DNA of 64,000 bases from Trametes villosa. Lineage: Eukaryota; Basidiomycota; Agaricomycetes; Polyporales; Polyporaceae. The stretch spans positions 806,001 to 870,000 of the forward strand of contig PUDQ02000010.1 of assembly GCA_002964805.2 (NCBI GenBank), read 5' to 3'. The notes beneath the pieces were generated by a model. That model ran no database searches. It worked only from the letters and a program-made list of their open reading frames with translations, and had not been told where the DNA came from. Positions 23,795 through 35,200 of the stretch are shown in pieces. The first letter of the stretch is position 1; every line of letters starts with the position of its first letter. Both the position numbers and the translations under genes were made by a program.

Positions 23795-26183
23795 ATGGTT
23801 GGCTTCACCCACAGACTCAACGCCGTGGTATGTCTGCCGATTCCTGGGACGCTGTGGACGTCGTACTGAGCCCTGTCTAGGTCGCGGACTCCTTCGTCGG
23901 GAGGCACTTCCGCTTGGAAGGCTCCGGTCACCCGAAGGAGCGTGAAGGGTCGCGGTTCCTGGTACGTCCCCCCAACTCCCCGCCTTACAACATCCCGGCT
24001 CACACGACGCAGACGGAGATCCGCGCAGGCCTCACAACATGGGCCGCCATGGCGTACATCGTCAGTACAGTGTACCCATGCTCATGCTGCTCGTACTCAC
24101 AGCGCTGTAGATTTCCGTCAACGCATCTATCCTGCGGGACTCAGGAGGGACGTGCGTTTGCCCCACCAACGACGGCTGCACGGCCGACCCCACCTACTTG
24201 ACGTGCGTCGCCGAAGTTCAGCGTGACCTGATCACCACCTCCGCCGCCATCTCCGCCCTCTCGTCCTTCCTCATGGGTTTGCTTGCGAACCTTCCGGTTG
24301 GAATGGCCCCGGGTTTGGGTTTGAACGCCTACGTGAGTCTTCCATTCATTTTTGCTACTTTCCCCGCACCCCGACGTTGCAGAGGGCGTGCGCGCCCTCC
24401 GCGCTCGATAACGTCCCCGGGCCATGCGGTCATCGACGCGATAGCTCGACAGGCCATCATCGGCTAGTCGGGTCAGGGCCACTTATTCAGTCGTGCCGGC
24501 AGACGCGCCGCCGCGTGCGCCACCGCGCGCTTGTTTGGAAAATCCCTTCGCTAAAGTCATCGCCACTGACCACTTGCACAGTTCACGTACTCCGTCGTCG
24601 GCTTCCACGGTTCGGGCTTCATCTCATATCGGGAGGCCTTGGCTGCGGTCTTCATGGAGGGATGGATTTTCTTCATCCTTTCTCTCCTTGGACTGCGTCA
24701 ATGGCTCGCTCGTATCATGCCTCAGTCGCTCGTTATGGCTGTTGGCGCCGGTATCGGTCTGTTCATCGCGTTCGTCGGTCTCTGTGAGTTGCGGCTTTTC
24801 GTTTAAGCGTTAGGCGACTCTAAACATTTCCCCAGCACCGAGCGGTCTCGGCGTCATTGGCGGCGACACCACGAACTTTGTCGGCCTGGGCGGCTGCAAC
24901 CCTGAAGGTACGGTTCAGCTTTGCAGTGACTTTGATCATTATCCTGACGGTCCGTTTTAGACTATGTCAGCGCCGACCTCGCGCATTACTGCAACAGCAG
25001 GGTTATGCGTAATCCCACGATGTGGCTCGGTATCTTCATCGGCGGGTATGTACTCGCAGTTACAGTAGCATCAGCGCGATTTACTCATCTCGTCCCACCT
25101 GCACAGTGTCCTTACCGTGCTGTTGATGCTTTACCGCGTCAAGGCGGCGATCCTGATTGGCATCACCATCACGTCGATCATCTCGTGGCCTCGTTCTACC
25201 CCGGTCTCGTACTTCCCCCACACGGAGGCTGGTGACGCGATGTTCGACTTCTTCAAGCAGGTCGTCACCTTCTGGCCCCTCAAGCACGTCGGAAACGCGC
25301 TCGACGTAAGCACCCATTTTAGATCCTCCACATCACATGCTAACCTCTGTTTTTGCAGTACAACTACGGCAACGGCAAGGTGTGGTACGCGCTCATCACC
25401 TTCCTGTACGTCGACATCCTCGACACGACCGGAACGCTGTACTCGATGGCCAAGTTCGCCGGCCTGCGCGACCCGGTCACGCTCGACTTCGAGGGCTCGA
25501 CGATCGCGTACTGCGTCGACGCGTTCTCGATCTCCATGGGCGCGCTCATGGGCACCTCGCCCGTCACCGCGTTCGTCGAGTCCGCGACTGGTATCTCCGA
25601 GGGTGGCAAGACCGGCATCACCGCGATGGTCACCGGTATCGCGTTCTTCATCTCGGTGTTCTTCGCGCCCATCTTCGCGTCGATCCCGCCCTGGGCCACC
25701 GGTGGTGCGCTCGTCATCGTCGGCTCTCTCATGATCAGGAAGTGAGTGTCCTCTCCTGCGTCCCCCGTCTCGGACAGTAGTATTGACTTAGTTCAAAGCG
25801 TCCGTGAGATTAACTGGGACTACGTCGGCGACGCCGTCCCCGCTTTCCTCACCATCATCATGATCCCGCTCTCGTACAACATCGCGTACGGTGTCATCGC
25901 CGGCATCTTCTCCTACCTTATCATCAACGGGACCGCCTGGCTGCTCCGCAAGATCTCGGGCGGGCGCATCACGCCCCCGAACTACGACGCCGCCGAGGCG
26001 TGGGTCATCCCCCCGGGCAGCGTCGTCCCGACCTGGATGAAGGTCCTCGCCGGCCGCCGCTCGTCGCCGATCAACCCCTCGACGGACGTGCCCCTCCAGC
26101 CGCGCCGCTCGCCGTCGATAGACGAGCGCAGCCACACCAAGGCGAGCATGGCCGAGTTCGACATGCGCGCTTCGAGCCGGTAG
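23795..26183 (+). CDS. azgA: Purine (hypoxanthine/adenine/guanine) permease, AzgA-type NCS2
   Basis: Proton-coupled purine uptake at the plasma membrane. Ten exons join in frame to 569 aa: 23795-23827, 23881-23961, 24013-24060, 24111-24332, 24582-24783, 24836-24907, 24961-25045, 25107-25305, 25359-25741, 25799-26183. Marks of the family: TEIRAGLTTWAAMAYIISVN near the N-terminus, a Cys-rich loop (CVCPTNDGC), GMAPGLGLNAYFTYSVVG, VDILDTTGTLYSMAKFAGL and the MGTSPVTAFVESATGISEGG block. Length fits AzgA (about 560-580 aa). The fourth intron (24333-24581, 249 nt) is much longer than the others (49-61 nt). The last acceptor is AAAG|C at 25798, chosen because the nearer TTAG breaks the frame. Specificity among purines is not resolved by sequence. 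Confidence 0.93.
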
Positions 26184-26934
26184 GGCCCCACCCCTTGCGC
26201 CCTGTACCCCATTCCCGCACCCGCCCCGGGTCCTCTTCGCTATTCCCCTGGACCCCATGGCGGGAGGCGGCTTCTCGCGCGTTGCCTCCACTTCGCCCCA
26301 CATACCTTGTTCGTTGTCCGCCTGCACGGCGCTTCGCATATACTTCGCACGCACGCATCATTAATCGGTAAATAGTCTTGGATATTAGAAGTGTACTGTA
26401 CGCCCGCCGCAGTACACCGTGGGGTCTCGTTGGTCTGCTTGGTTGTTGTGACGAAAAGCGTTGTATTATCCACCGTCGTGTTCGTATCGTATGCATATGG
26501 ACGTCCTTTCCTTTTCGCGCGCGTGGTGTCAAAGCACTGTCAAACTTCGGCGGCTCGCGCGCTTCAGCTTGTACGTCTACCGCCACGAGGCATCCCGGTA
26601 CCTGGGCAGCGACTTCGTCGTGGGACTGCAAGCTTGGGATAGACGGCCACCTTCCCAGCTCGAGCGTTCCGTGCAGGGTGAATCAGCTATCGATGGGGAT
26701 ACCTCGTTCACCTCCGCCAGCGAGGCCCATAACCAAGTGAGTGACCTAGCCGGCACTCTCGGTCTGCGTTCTTCCGCGATAGTTCACTCATTTGGCTACC
26801 CTATAGCACGCCTCCTCTAACCTATCCCAAGCGGTGCCCGCACATCGATCACCTCGAGCTTATCCCCACATTCATTAACCCTAGCTCATTTCCGCCAGCA
26901 GGTTACGCCTAGGTCGTCGCCCACGAGGCTGTCC
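26184..26934. other. Intergenic, permease 3' end to HET gene 2
   Basis: 750 bp without a credible gene. It holds the permease 3' untranslated region and the promoter of HET gene 2; no clear TATA box was seen close to the HET start. Confidence 0.4.
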
Positions 26935-29086
26935 ATGTGGCTTCTCACTACTGCCCGCGCAGAGCTCGTATGGTTCGTCCGACCACCCGAGAAATACGCC
27001 ATCCTCTCGCACGTCTGGGAGACCGAAGAACAGTCCTTCCAGGAAGTGCAGGCGATCGCACAAGCATGTGTGGTTTCTGGCGAAAACCCGCGCGACTTCG
27101 TCTCGCCCAAGATCCTCAACTGCTGCGTCTGGGCCGAGTCGCACGGGTTCGCATACGTGTGGACGGACACCTGCTGCATCGACAAGACGAGTAGCGCGGA
27201 GCTCTCCGAGGCGATCAACTCCATGTTCGTGTGGTACGCCGCGGCCGCGGTCTGCTACGCCTTCCTCGCGGACGTGTCCGACGGCGAGCCGCCCGCCGCC
27301 CCAGGCTCAGCCTTCCGCGCGAGCCGCTGGTTCACGCGCGGGTGGACGCTGCAGGAGCTCATCGCGCCGAAGGTCGTCATCTTCCTCTCGCAGACGTGGG
27401 TGCCCATCGCGTCGAAGCGCGCCAGCGCGGCGCTCCTCGAGGAGATCACGGGCATTGACGCGCCCGTGCTCATAGGCACGCTGGCCCTCCACGAGGTCAG
27501 CGTGGCGCGCAGGATGTCGTGGGCGTCCGCAAGACACACCAGCAGGATTGAGGACGAGGCGTACTGCCTGATGGGCATCTTCGGCGTGCACCTTCCCACG
27601 ATATACGGAGAGGGGAAGGAGGCGTTCATCCGCCTGCAGGAGGAGATCATGCGACGTATCCCGGACACGACGTTATTGGCGTGGGGGCCGCGCGCTGACC
27701 CCGTCGAGACGCTGCTGGGCTACCGCTCCGTCTTCCCAACATCAAACGGGACTGCATACATCGAGCGGTCGTGTCTGCTCGCACCGAGCCCAGCGGCCTT
27801 CCGCGACTGTTCTGACCTCGTCAGCGTGTCGAAGAAGGTGTTGGCCGCGGCATTCGACATCGACCCGCACACCCTCTCCTTCATGGTGACGAGCAATGGG
27901 ATCCAGGCCCTTTGTCCGGTCGTACACTTCTCTGGGGTGGCCCTGCTCTTGTTGCCTTGCTGCAAGGCGCAGGACGACTATTCGACATTTGTAGCGCTCA
28001 TTCTGCGCTTCCAAGGGGAGGGGAGTCCCTGGGCTGTCGGAACCCGCACACTGACAGAGAGCGTGACGATTGAGCATCGTGATGCAAGGTAAGTCGTATA
28101 GTGCCGCTGTCGTACCGGGTACCTGCTTATCGAGGGACCCATGCCCGTTGCTCGCGACAGGAACTCTGCCAGCTTGATCGAGCAGCTGTTAGCTCGGCAA
28201 CCCTCCGTCATCACCCGTAGGAACCACTGCGACGTGCGGTGTGTCCTCCTCCCCATAGGCTTCGACTTCACTACCTGCCTCCAGCGGCCCCTAAAGCAAC
28301 GCTATCACCATCTCGCGCCCAAATGGGAGAGGAGCTACATCGCATACCGGCGAGAGCAGGTGCTCTGCCAGGACCCTAGGCCGAACGGCGCCCTGGGTAT
28401 GCAGCGCAAGGCATCCATGTCCCCGTACTATAAGCTGTTCTTCCCCTCGTGGGTGACCACCCGGCTCCAGCTAAGCGGCTTCAGCGTCCCGGTGCTCGCC
28501 GAGGATCCTGCTCCGGGCTTCCATGCTGGAGAACGCCTCACCATCCCTGTTCTAGACTGGAGACACAGGGAGCAGTTGCGCCTGGAGCTGCGCACGGATG
28601 TCCAACTGCACTCCATCCCGGGCTCGGATGCCCCCATCATGGCAGCATTGTGGTGCGCCATTTTGCTCCCCAGCGACACTAACATATCGCTGGATGCGCA
28701 AGTAAGCCACGCCTCTTGTCATCGCCTTTCGCTGTGCACTTACCCAGCTATACTAGATGTCAGCCCTCCACGACGGGTGGGGGAGCGAGCATGGGAGCAC
28801 CAGGGCCAGTAACACGCGAGAGAGCAGCGTAGACGAGCGTGACGAAAGCGTGGCGGACAGTGGGTCGACTTCCGACGTGGACGAAGACGACAGTGATATC
28901 GAGGTCGAGGCCGGCTTTGTCGACCTCTGGGAGCACTCCGGAGTCAAAGGATGCAAGGAGTTCTTCAGCGGGCGCTGGCGCATGCTGCTCACCTTCACAC
29001 GCCTATGTGACGCCCCTAGCGAGGACGAGATGAACGTCAGCAACGTCTATCTTGTCGATCTCGACCTCAGCTATATGGACGTGTAA
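26935..29086 (+). CDS. HET-domain protein 2 (heterokaryon-incompatibility type)
   Basis: Three exons (26935-28088, 28161-28701, 28757-29086) join in frame to 674 aa. It starts MWLLTTARAELVWFVRPPEK and carries the same HET blocks as gene 1: AILSHVW, WTDTCCIDKTSSAELSEAIN, FTRGWTLQELIAP, and ARRMSWASARHTSRIEDEAYCLMGIFGV, then IYGEGKEAFIRLQEEI. The C-terminal half is conserved with gene 1 through the YRREQVL and LFFPSW regions to the last exon, which has an acidic run (about 595-620, DSGSTSDVDEDDSD) before FTRLCDAPSE. It lacks the Glu/Lys insertion of gene 1. It is a paralogue about 10 kb away in opposite orientation. Proposed role: cell-death or recognition factor, inferred from ascomycete HET proteins. 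Confidence 0.9.
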
Positions 29087-29960
29087 CGGCGCCTTTGCTG
29101 CACGCGGCAACTCGACTAAGTTGAAGACCCAAGCTGGTGAGGACATATATCGTGCATCCACGGCTGTTCGCCGCTGACGCATCCGACTCGTGCAGCCCTA
29201 GAGCCCTCTGGGAGACGGCGTGTGCGTCCGGGAAAGAGCAACGGCTGATAGGTGACCTTCACCGTATGACGCAGGTGCGTCGTGCACCTTTCCCTGCAAC
29301 ACCGGTGCGATCTGGGCCGACAGAGTTGGTACATATTGGGTTCACTCCTACGCGAGGGCAGGGGTGTCAGATGGTACGCAGTCCCGCGACACATATATAT
29401 CGTCCTTTCCAGCTTTCCCTGGCGTCCAAAGTTACGCGGTGTCCATGCTAGAAGTAGGCGACACTCACTAGTTGTAGTGTAGTTTGTCAGGTTCTCAGGC
29501 TGGAGGTGCGGATTACTTCTGCACAAGTTGAGCGTCGGTATACCGGTATACGCGAATGCTCGGCCTGGGACTATGTGATGAGAGTCACTACACTATACTT
29601 ACTAGCCCCGTTGTGAGCGATTTGGAACTAGGACTATGCTGGTTGATCAAGGATATGTGAGTCGAGGGGCGCATTGGAAGTCCCCCGTGGGAACGGCGGA
29701 GCTCCAACTCGCTTGCACGATGGCGGGCGTTTGACCGGTCTGTCCTTCAACTTGAAGTGTACTTGCAAGTTGCACATTGTGCGTCTTCTAGCTTCCACCT
29801 CTCAGCGACGGCTCCTCTAGGCGTACAAGATTGTTGAAATGTGCAACTGGGCCGAGCTTGGCCCGCAAGTCCCAAGAAAGCGTCACGAGAGTAAAATCTC
29901 GGCGGCCTACTATGGTACTGTCGTGGCATCGGATTTCTCTCCTTGCACGCATACGTCCCC
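29087..29960. other. Intergenic, no supported gene
   Basis: About 870 bp following HET gene 2; no open frame with a recognisable domain. Tightly followed by the receptor-family relic at about 29965. Confidence 0.4.
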
Positions 29961-29964
29961 CTCA

Positions 29965-30090
29965 AGTATGCGCGAGCTATCGCCGCATGCTGAGGTCGCT
30001 CAACTGCAAAAGAAGATGGCGAGCCTACGCCGCGTGGAGGAGAAGATGATGCTCATTCAGGTTTATTTAGGTTGGGCCTCCGCCGCATCG
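29965..30090 (+). pseudogene. Relic of the receptor-family C-terminal coiled coil
   Basis: Translation gives SPHAEVAQLQKKMASLRRVE and then EKMMLIQ. This corresponds to the conserved cytosolic tail of the five intact family members (LRAQVAVLQEEVARLRHVEE in copy C). The PPxY end and all upstream domains are absent or unrecognisable. It lies where a neighbouring family member would end, just upstream of copy A, so it is probably the last trace of a sixth gene in the same orientation. Confidence 0.55.
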
Positions 30091-30284
30091 TCGCTTCAAG
30101 GAGGACAGTTTCGAGTCCTCAGCGATCGCGACTGCGATGGGACATCATATATCCCAAGTCGCGCCCGTTACACATGCGGAGCGGTCAACCGAGTGCCGTG
30201 GGGGACTCGGCACCCCCCGAATGAGGCGGCTCTGCTACAAAATCAGGCGCAGCTAACTCTAAGTTCGATAGTTCGTCAATGATG

Positions 30285-30460
30285 CAGGTGTTGTGATCGG
30301 TCTGCTGTACACGAAGCCTACTGGATACCACTGATTGTGCAGCCGTTTAGGCAAAAGGGCTCCCTTTCCTTGCAGCAGTAGATGCGAACTGCCACCATTC
30401 ACGCGCCCTTTGATATGGCGGCCACCCGCGTCGGTACCACGAGACTCCGTATAAACCAAC
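30285..30460 (+). promoter_or_regulatory. Conserved upstream block of receptor copy A with TATA box
   Basis: Aligns over about 200 bp with the upstream region of copy C: GTTCGTCA...GCAGGTGTTG at 30283-30302 and GATGCGAACTGCCACCATTC at 30381-30400. TATAAA at about 30457 matches a TATAAATT in copy C. The core GCGAACTG is also found upstream of copies D and E. This suggests common regulation or simply recent duplication. Confidence 0.55.
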
Positions 30461-30611
30461 GCTTGTCGGAGTCCGCAAGCTCGCCCTCCTTCTCCTTTCC
30501 CTGCCAGTTGGGTACGACGCTTCTCCTTCCACTATGCTCAGCCTCCACAGCCTTCTACTGGGCTTTCACTGGCCCGGCTGAGCTGCCCCCCGGCATGTTT
30601 GGATCTTCATC

Positions 30612-32237
30612 ATGCTGCGTTCATACCCCATCTACGCTGCCGGCACTTGGGTCAACCGTACTATCGACGATGAGCACGGCGACAGCGCCACGGGTGTAAA
30701 GCCCGTGTACGCCCCCAGCGGATCTGGCGGCAACGACGACTGGACGCAAGGTGCAACTTGTGTATCGGACTGCGCCTACCTACCCAACACGGACATCGAA
30801 TTTTCGCAGACCGTCGACGGGACGTGGCACCAGTCGATATACCGCGCCGCCACTGGCACGCCTCACACCATCACCGCGCAGTTCACCGGGACGGCCGTCT
30901 ACGTCTACTTCATCGTGCCCGACCCCAGCTTGCCCGACTCCAGCGCGCCCCCACCGACGACGCTCGTCAACCTGCGCTTCACGATCGACGGCGTGTCGAG
31001 TGGCCAATACGTGCACAAGACGGACGGCAGCGACCCAATCATGTACCAGATTCTGGTCTTCCATGCGACGGACCTTGCGAATACCGGCCACACTATCGAG
31101 GTCCGCGCAGACGGCCAGAGTGACTCCCTGCTGATGTTCGACAACATGATATATACCGCGCAGGAGGATGTCGGTCCGAGCTCACCTTCGTCCGTGATTC
31201 CACCTAGTAATCCGTGAGTCGCGAAATTGTCTACGGGGGTGTGATCAATGCAAGAGCTCACACATTGCCCTAGTGTGGCGAGCTTGAAGCCTCCGGTTAT
31301 CAGCAGCCAGTCCGAGTCACCACAACAATTGCCATCGATGCCATCCATCCAAAGCCAGGCATCACAACTCTTGTCTTCGGCGCCCGACTCGCCCGTCCGA
31401 TCCTCACCACAAATCTCTTCGTCAACTATCATACCGCGCGTCTCTCCGTCAAACATCACACCGCCTATCTCCGCATTGCCAGTCTCCGCATCGTCAACTC
31501 AAACCCCGGTACCCGGCCTCAACTCACCGAGCACCCCATCATCTTCACCACCAGCTTCCTTCCCGCCCAGCTCATCCTCGACATCCAGTCCAGGCTCATC
31601 GACAACACGACGAACTGGTGCAATTGCAGGCGGAGTGGCTGGCGGCGTTGCTGCCCTCGCCCTCCTCCTAGCCATCGTCATCTGCCGTATAAAGAAGCGC
31701 ACTGCCTCGCGGCCCGCAGACCACTTCGTCGCACCCTGGGTGCAGTGGAGGAGGGATATACGGGAACCATTCAGCAGCACCCTGCCGCAGTCAACGCGCG
31801 TAGGCTCGGAGATCCAAGCCCCCAGCGCTACCTTTGCCACACATCGAAGCACCCGCCCTTACACGGATTCGGTGAGAACACATCCCTTGCGCACTGCGGC
31901 AGCGCGTTCATGCTCACGCTTCTCTGCCCAGCCAGCGCTCTTTCTGGATGGCGAGCACGCCCACTCACCTGGAGCGGAGTGGGAGGCGCTCGGGGCGCCC
32001 GAAGAGAAACACACGGACCGCGGAGACAGCGAGCTGCCATGCACCGCACCTTTGCCAGCCAGTGATTCCTCACACACTCCGCCGGTAAGCGAGCCGACTC
32101 TGAGCGCGCAGGTCGCGGCGCTGCGGGAGGAAGTCGCGCGCCTGCGCTACGTAGAAGAGGAGATACAGCACTTGTTCCTCGTCCCTCCGCCGCGCTACGC
32201 TTCTGAGGCGGGGGACTCTTCGACGCCTGTAGCGTAA
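30612..32237 (+). CDS. Receptor-like single-pass membrane protein, copy A (signal peptide damaged)
   Basis: Three exons (30612-31213, 31274-31871, 31932-32237) join in frame to 501 aa; intron positions and phases equal those of copies B-E. Ectodomain: WVNRTIDDEHGDSATGVKP, CVSDC, DGTWHQSIYR, FTGTAVYVYFIVPD, VNLRFTIDG, LLMFDNMIYTAQE. Then a Ser/Pro stalk, TM helix TGAIAGGVAGGVAALALLLA with a basic stop-transfer (RIKKR), a cytosolic tail, a coiled coil (LSAQVAALREEVARLRYVEE) and the end VPPPRYASE, a PPxY motif. The likely ancestral start (ATG at 30534) is cut by an in-frame TGA at 30579, so translation would begin at 30612 with only a stub of the signal peptide. It could be non-functional or mis-targeted. 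Function unknown. Confidence 0.78.
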
Positions 32238-35200
32238 TCGATGCTGGTATCTGCCAGGGTAGTAGGGTTGCATTGATGTACTATACTGAACGCCTGAGAG
32301 GGAAATTCGAAGGTCGGGAGCTTCAGGATCTTGTCGCGCTCCTGGTGGCATGGCGGTTCCGCGGTAGGCACATTCAGAGCGACTGTTCTCAAGCATGGTC
32401 GCCGCGCAGAGCAGAAGTCAGGTACTTCCAAGAGGATTGGCAACTCGCGCCGGTGGTCGCACATCCGTTCGACCATCTCATCGCTTAAACCAGCGGACTT
32501 CTCGTGCGTTGCTGTCTGGAGGAGCTCCGCGAACGCGAAGCCCTTCTGGCCTCGGGGTGGGTAATGCGCCAGTCTCCTCGTGTCGCCCATACTTAGGGTC
32601 GTGTTGGGCGGCATCATCGTGGTCCTACGCCAGAGCAGGCGGCACAGGGAGTGCCTCCTCGCCAAAGGACGGGAGCGCAGGAGAGCCGTCGTGATGGCCA
32701 TTGTCCGCAGGATGTGGAGGGCCGTCGTCCTGATTCGGATGTTCCGCAGACAGCGATGGCGACGGTTACACCGGCGTCCTATATAAGCATATAAAACGGA
32801 GTGTGCATGGCCTACTACATACGACGTACGGCGAGAGAGAGAGAGGATGTCGATGTTGGCCGAATGCGCCAACTTTCCGCGTCGAGGCCGAGGTAGAAAG
32901 GAGCTAATTAGACGTCGAACCCGGGATTCCCGGATTTATCACGACGGGACCCCGCGCAACACGGCTCAATGAGTCAATCCCCGCCAATCCCTCTCGAACC
33001 AGGCCTAGGAGTCTCGCGACGCGAACGATGAGTGGTGTCAGACGGATGGATGACGGCGAACATGACTGTGGCTGAGCGGGCAGAGATCGACACGAGCTCG
33101 AGCTTCTCCCCAGTTTGACACTGTCTGACAGCATCTGTGACGGGCGCGCGGCAGGTCGTTCCGCGCAGGCCATCCTCAGGATCCTTCCAGCTTCCAGTAG
33201 AGTGGGCATACGCGTTCGGCGCAGATTCACGCCCGGCCACATTTATCTACACTCGGCGGACGGTGCACCGAACGTTCCACCGCGCCCTCTAGCTTTTTGC
33301 GCTGTCCTGCCCTCGAGATCGATCGCCTCGGACAGGACAGCGCGTTCTCGACCGTCCAGCGCTGTCTTCCGCGCCTGCGCGCGTTCATTCAGAAGTGGGT
33401 CAGCGTACGGTATGTGGCAATGGGCGCACCAGATCTGCGGCGCCGGCCGATCGTGTTTCGACGGACCTATACCATCAGATCAGCGCCCCATGGAGCGGCG
33501 GCGGCGGTGGCAGCGATCCATGCGCACGCCTATCGCAGCGTCCGCGTCACGGCGTACGTCCCGGGAGCGTCCCCGCTCGGGCGGTGGTTCTACGCACGCC
33601 CACAACACCTCGCCCGGCCGTACGTGAGGGCGCTTCTGCCGCGTCATGATCGTGTGCGCATATTCCCGCTCGCTGCGCCGGGAATGCGGTGGCCGGCCGT
33701 CCCTCGAGGAGCTCCTGTTGAATGTGAACAAATTAGCGGCTGAAGCAGGCCCGGTCTACAGCGTCCCAGGATCTGGCGGCCAGCCGTCATCGCCAGGACG
33801 AATTTAATGAAGCGTATGTCCCGGACACGTACGCAGCGGTTCTGTCTGCCGGCACACATACCCCAAAACGCTGCCAGCCCACCGGGCGCCCGGCCGCGCA
33901 CGCCCTCCCGCCCCCGGTGCGTACGCGCCCGCACGTCTTCCGCACACCATGACGGCACGTCCGCGAATCCACCGCAGAAGCCCCCCGAAAGAGGATACAC
34001 GGTGCCAAGAGACACCTCCCCGCCCCGCTGCTCGACATGCACCCAGCGCAGACCCAGAGAAGAGATCTCGAGGAAAGCCTGCTCTCTCCTGGGGCGCTTC
34101 TGGAGCGTCCGCGATCTGAAGTGAGATGAGGGAGAACGGCGGAAGCGCCCTCGCAGCGCAGAGACTTCGGCGTGGCGGGGGTTCTGCATTAACGGCGTCA
34201 GCGCGAGAGATGATAGATTGCGCAGATGCGCAGGCAGGCGTGTGGCATCTCGCGCGCGGGAGCGAACTTGCGCGCGAGATGCGCCGCCCGGGATGGATAG
34301 AGCGTTCCGGTGCTTGGAGCTGGAATCTGCAGCGGGCGCGGGTGCGGACCGGATCTCGGCCGGCTTGACGGGCGGGGGCAAGGTTAGGATTCGTGTCCGA
34401 GGGTGGGCTGCTGCGTGCCGTAAGCGTGGACGTTCCGTCGCTGGGAAGTCGAACCTCGGACTCGGACTCGGATCCTGGAGTCGACGACGACGCAGTGGCT
34501 CGGGCTGCGGGATAAGTAAGTGATAAGTGGTAAGTTGTGTCGCCCTCGGAATCAGCGCTCCCGTCAGACAAGTACGGCACTTGCCAAGGCTGTCGAGCAC
34601 ACATGCAGCGCGCGTTCACGAGGCGTGCGCTACGCCCCGCCCGACGTCCGTGTGTGCAGCTGGGGATTTTCTGCGGCCGTACCTGCAGGCAATTTGTAGT
34701 GCAGCGAGCGCCGTGAAGCGGAAGACCACGCACTGACGTCGGCCGCACACGAGCGCGTCACCGCCGGGGCCGGGCCTCTCCAACAAGGAGTGCGTTTGCC
34801 TCCTCGAGCCGTACCGTTCCACGCACCCGATCCGGCGGCGCTTAGCCACTGTCCCATTCATCCCATGCATCCTTTCAGCCCCAAAGAAGATCGCCCTCCC
34901 CTCCCTGCCAATGTGCAATGCCTCACGCCGCCTTGCAACTGCTCTTCGATGATCTGCAGCGGGGTGCGACCCTGCGCCGCTCCCCGTCAGTCACCAGGCT
35001 GTTCCCCAAGAACAAGCCGACAAGCCGTCCGACTCCTGAGCTTGCTGCTGCTCTAAAGGCGATCTCGCACGCCTTGCGCGGGTCACGGCCAGATCGCCCC
35101 TGGCACCCTGGGAAGCGCGTCCGCGGCAGAGCGGTTAATCGCGCGCTGGGACGCAGGGAGGCGAAGAGTGCCTTGCACCGGGCGTGCGGCCGGGCCCGGC

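Noticed and set aside
32195..32872. 225-codon frame antisense to the end of receptor copy A
   Set aside because: Overlaps the conserved 3' coding end of copy A and has no recognisable domain.
33644..34748. Two overlapping frames of over 310 codons (minus strand)
   Set aside because: They occupy two frames of the same DNA with no conserved motif; cannot both be real and neither is supported.
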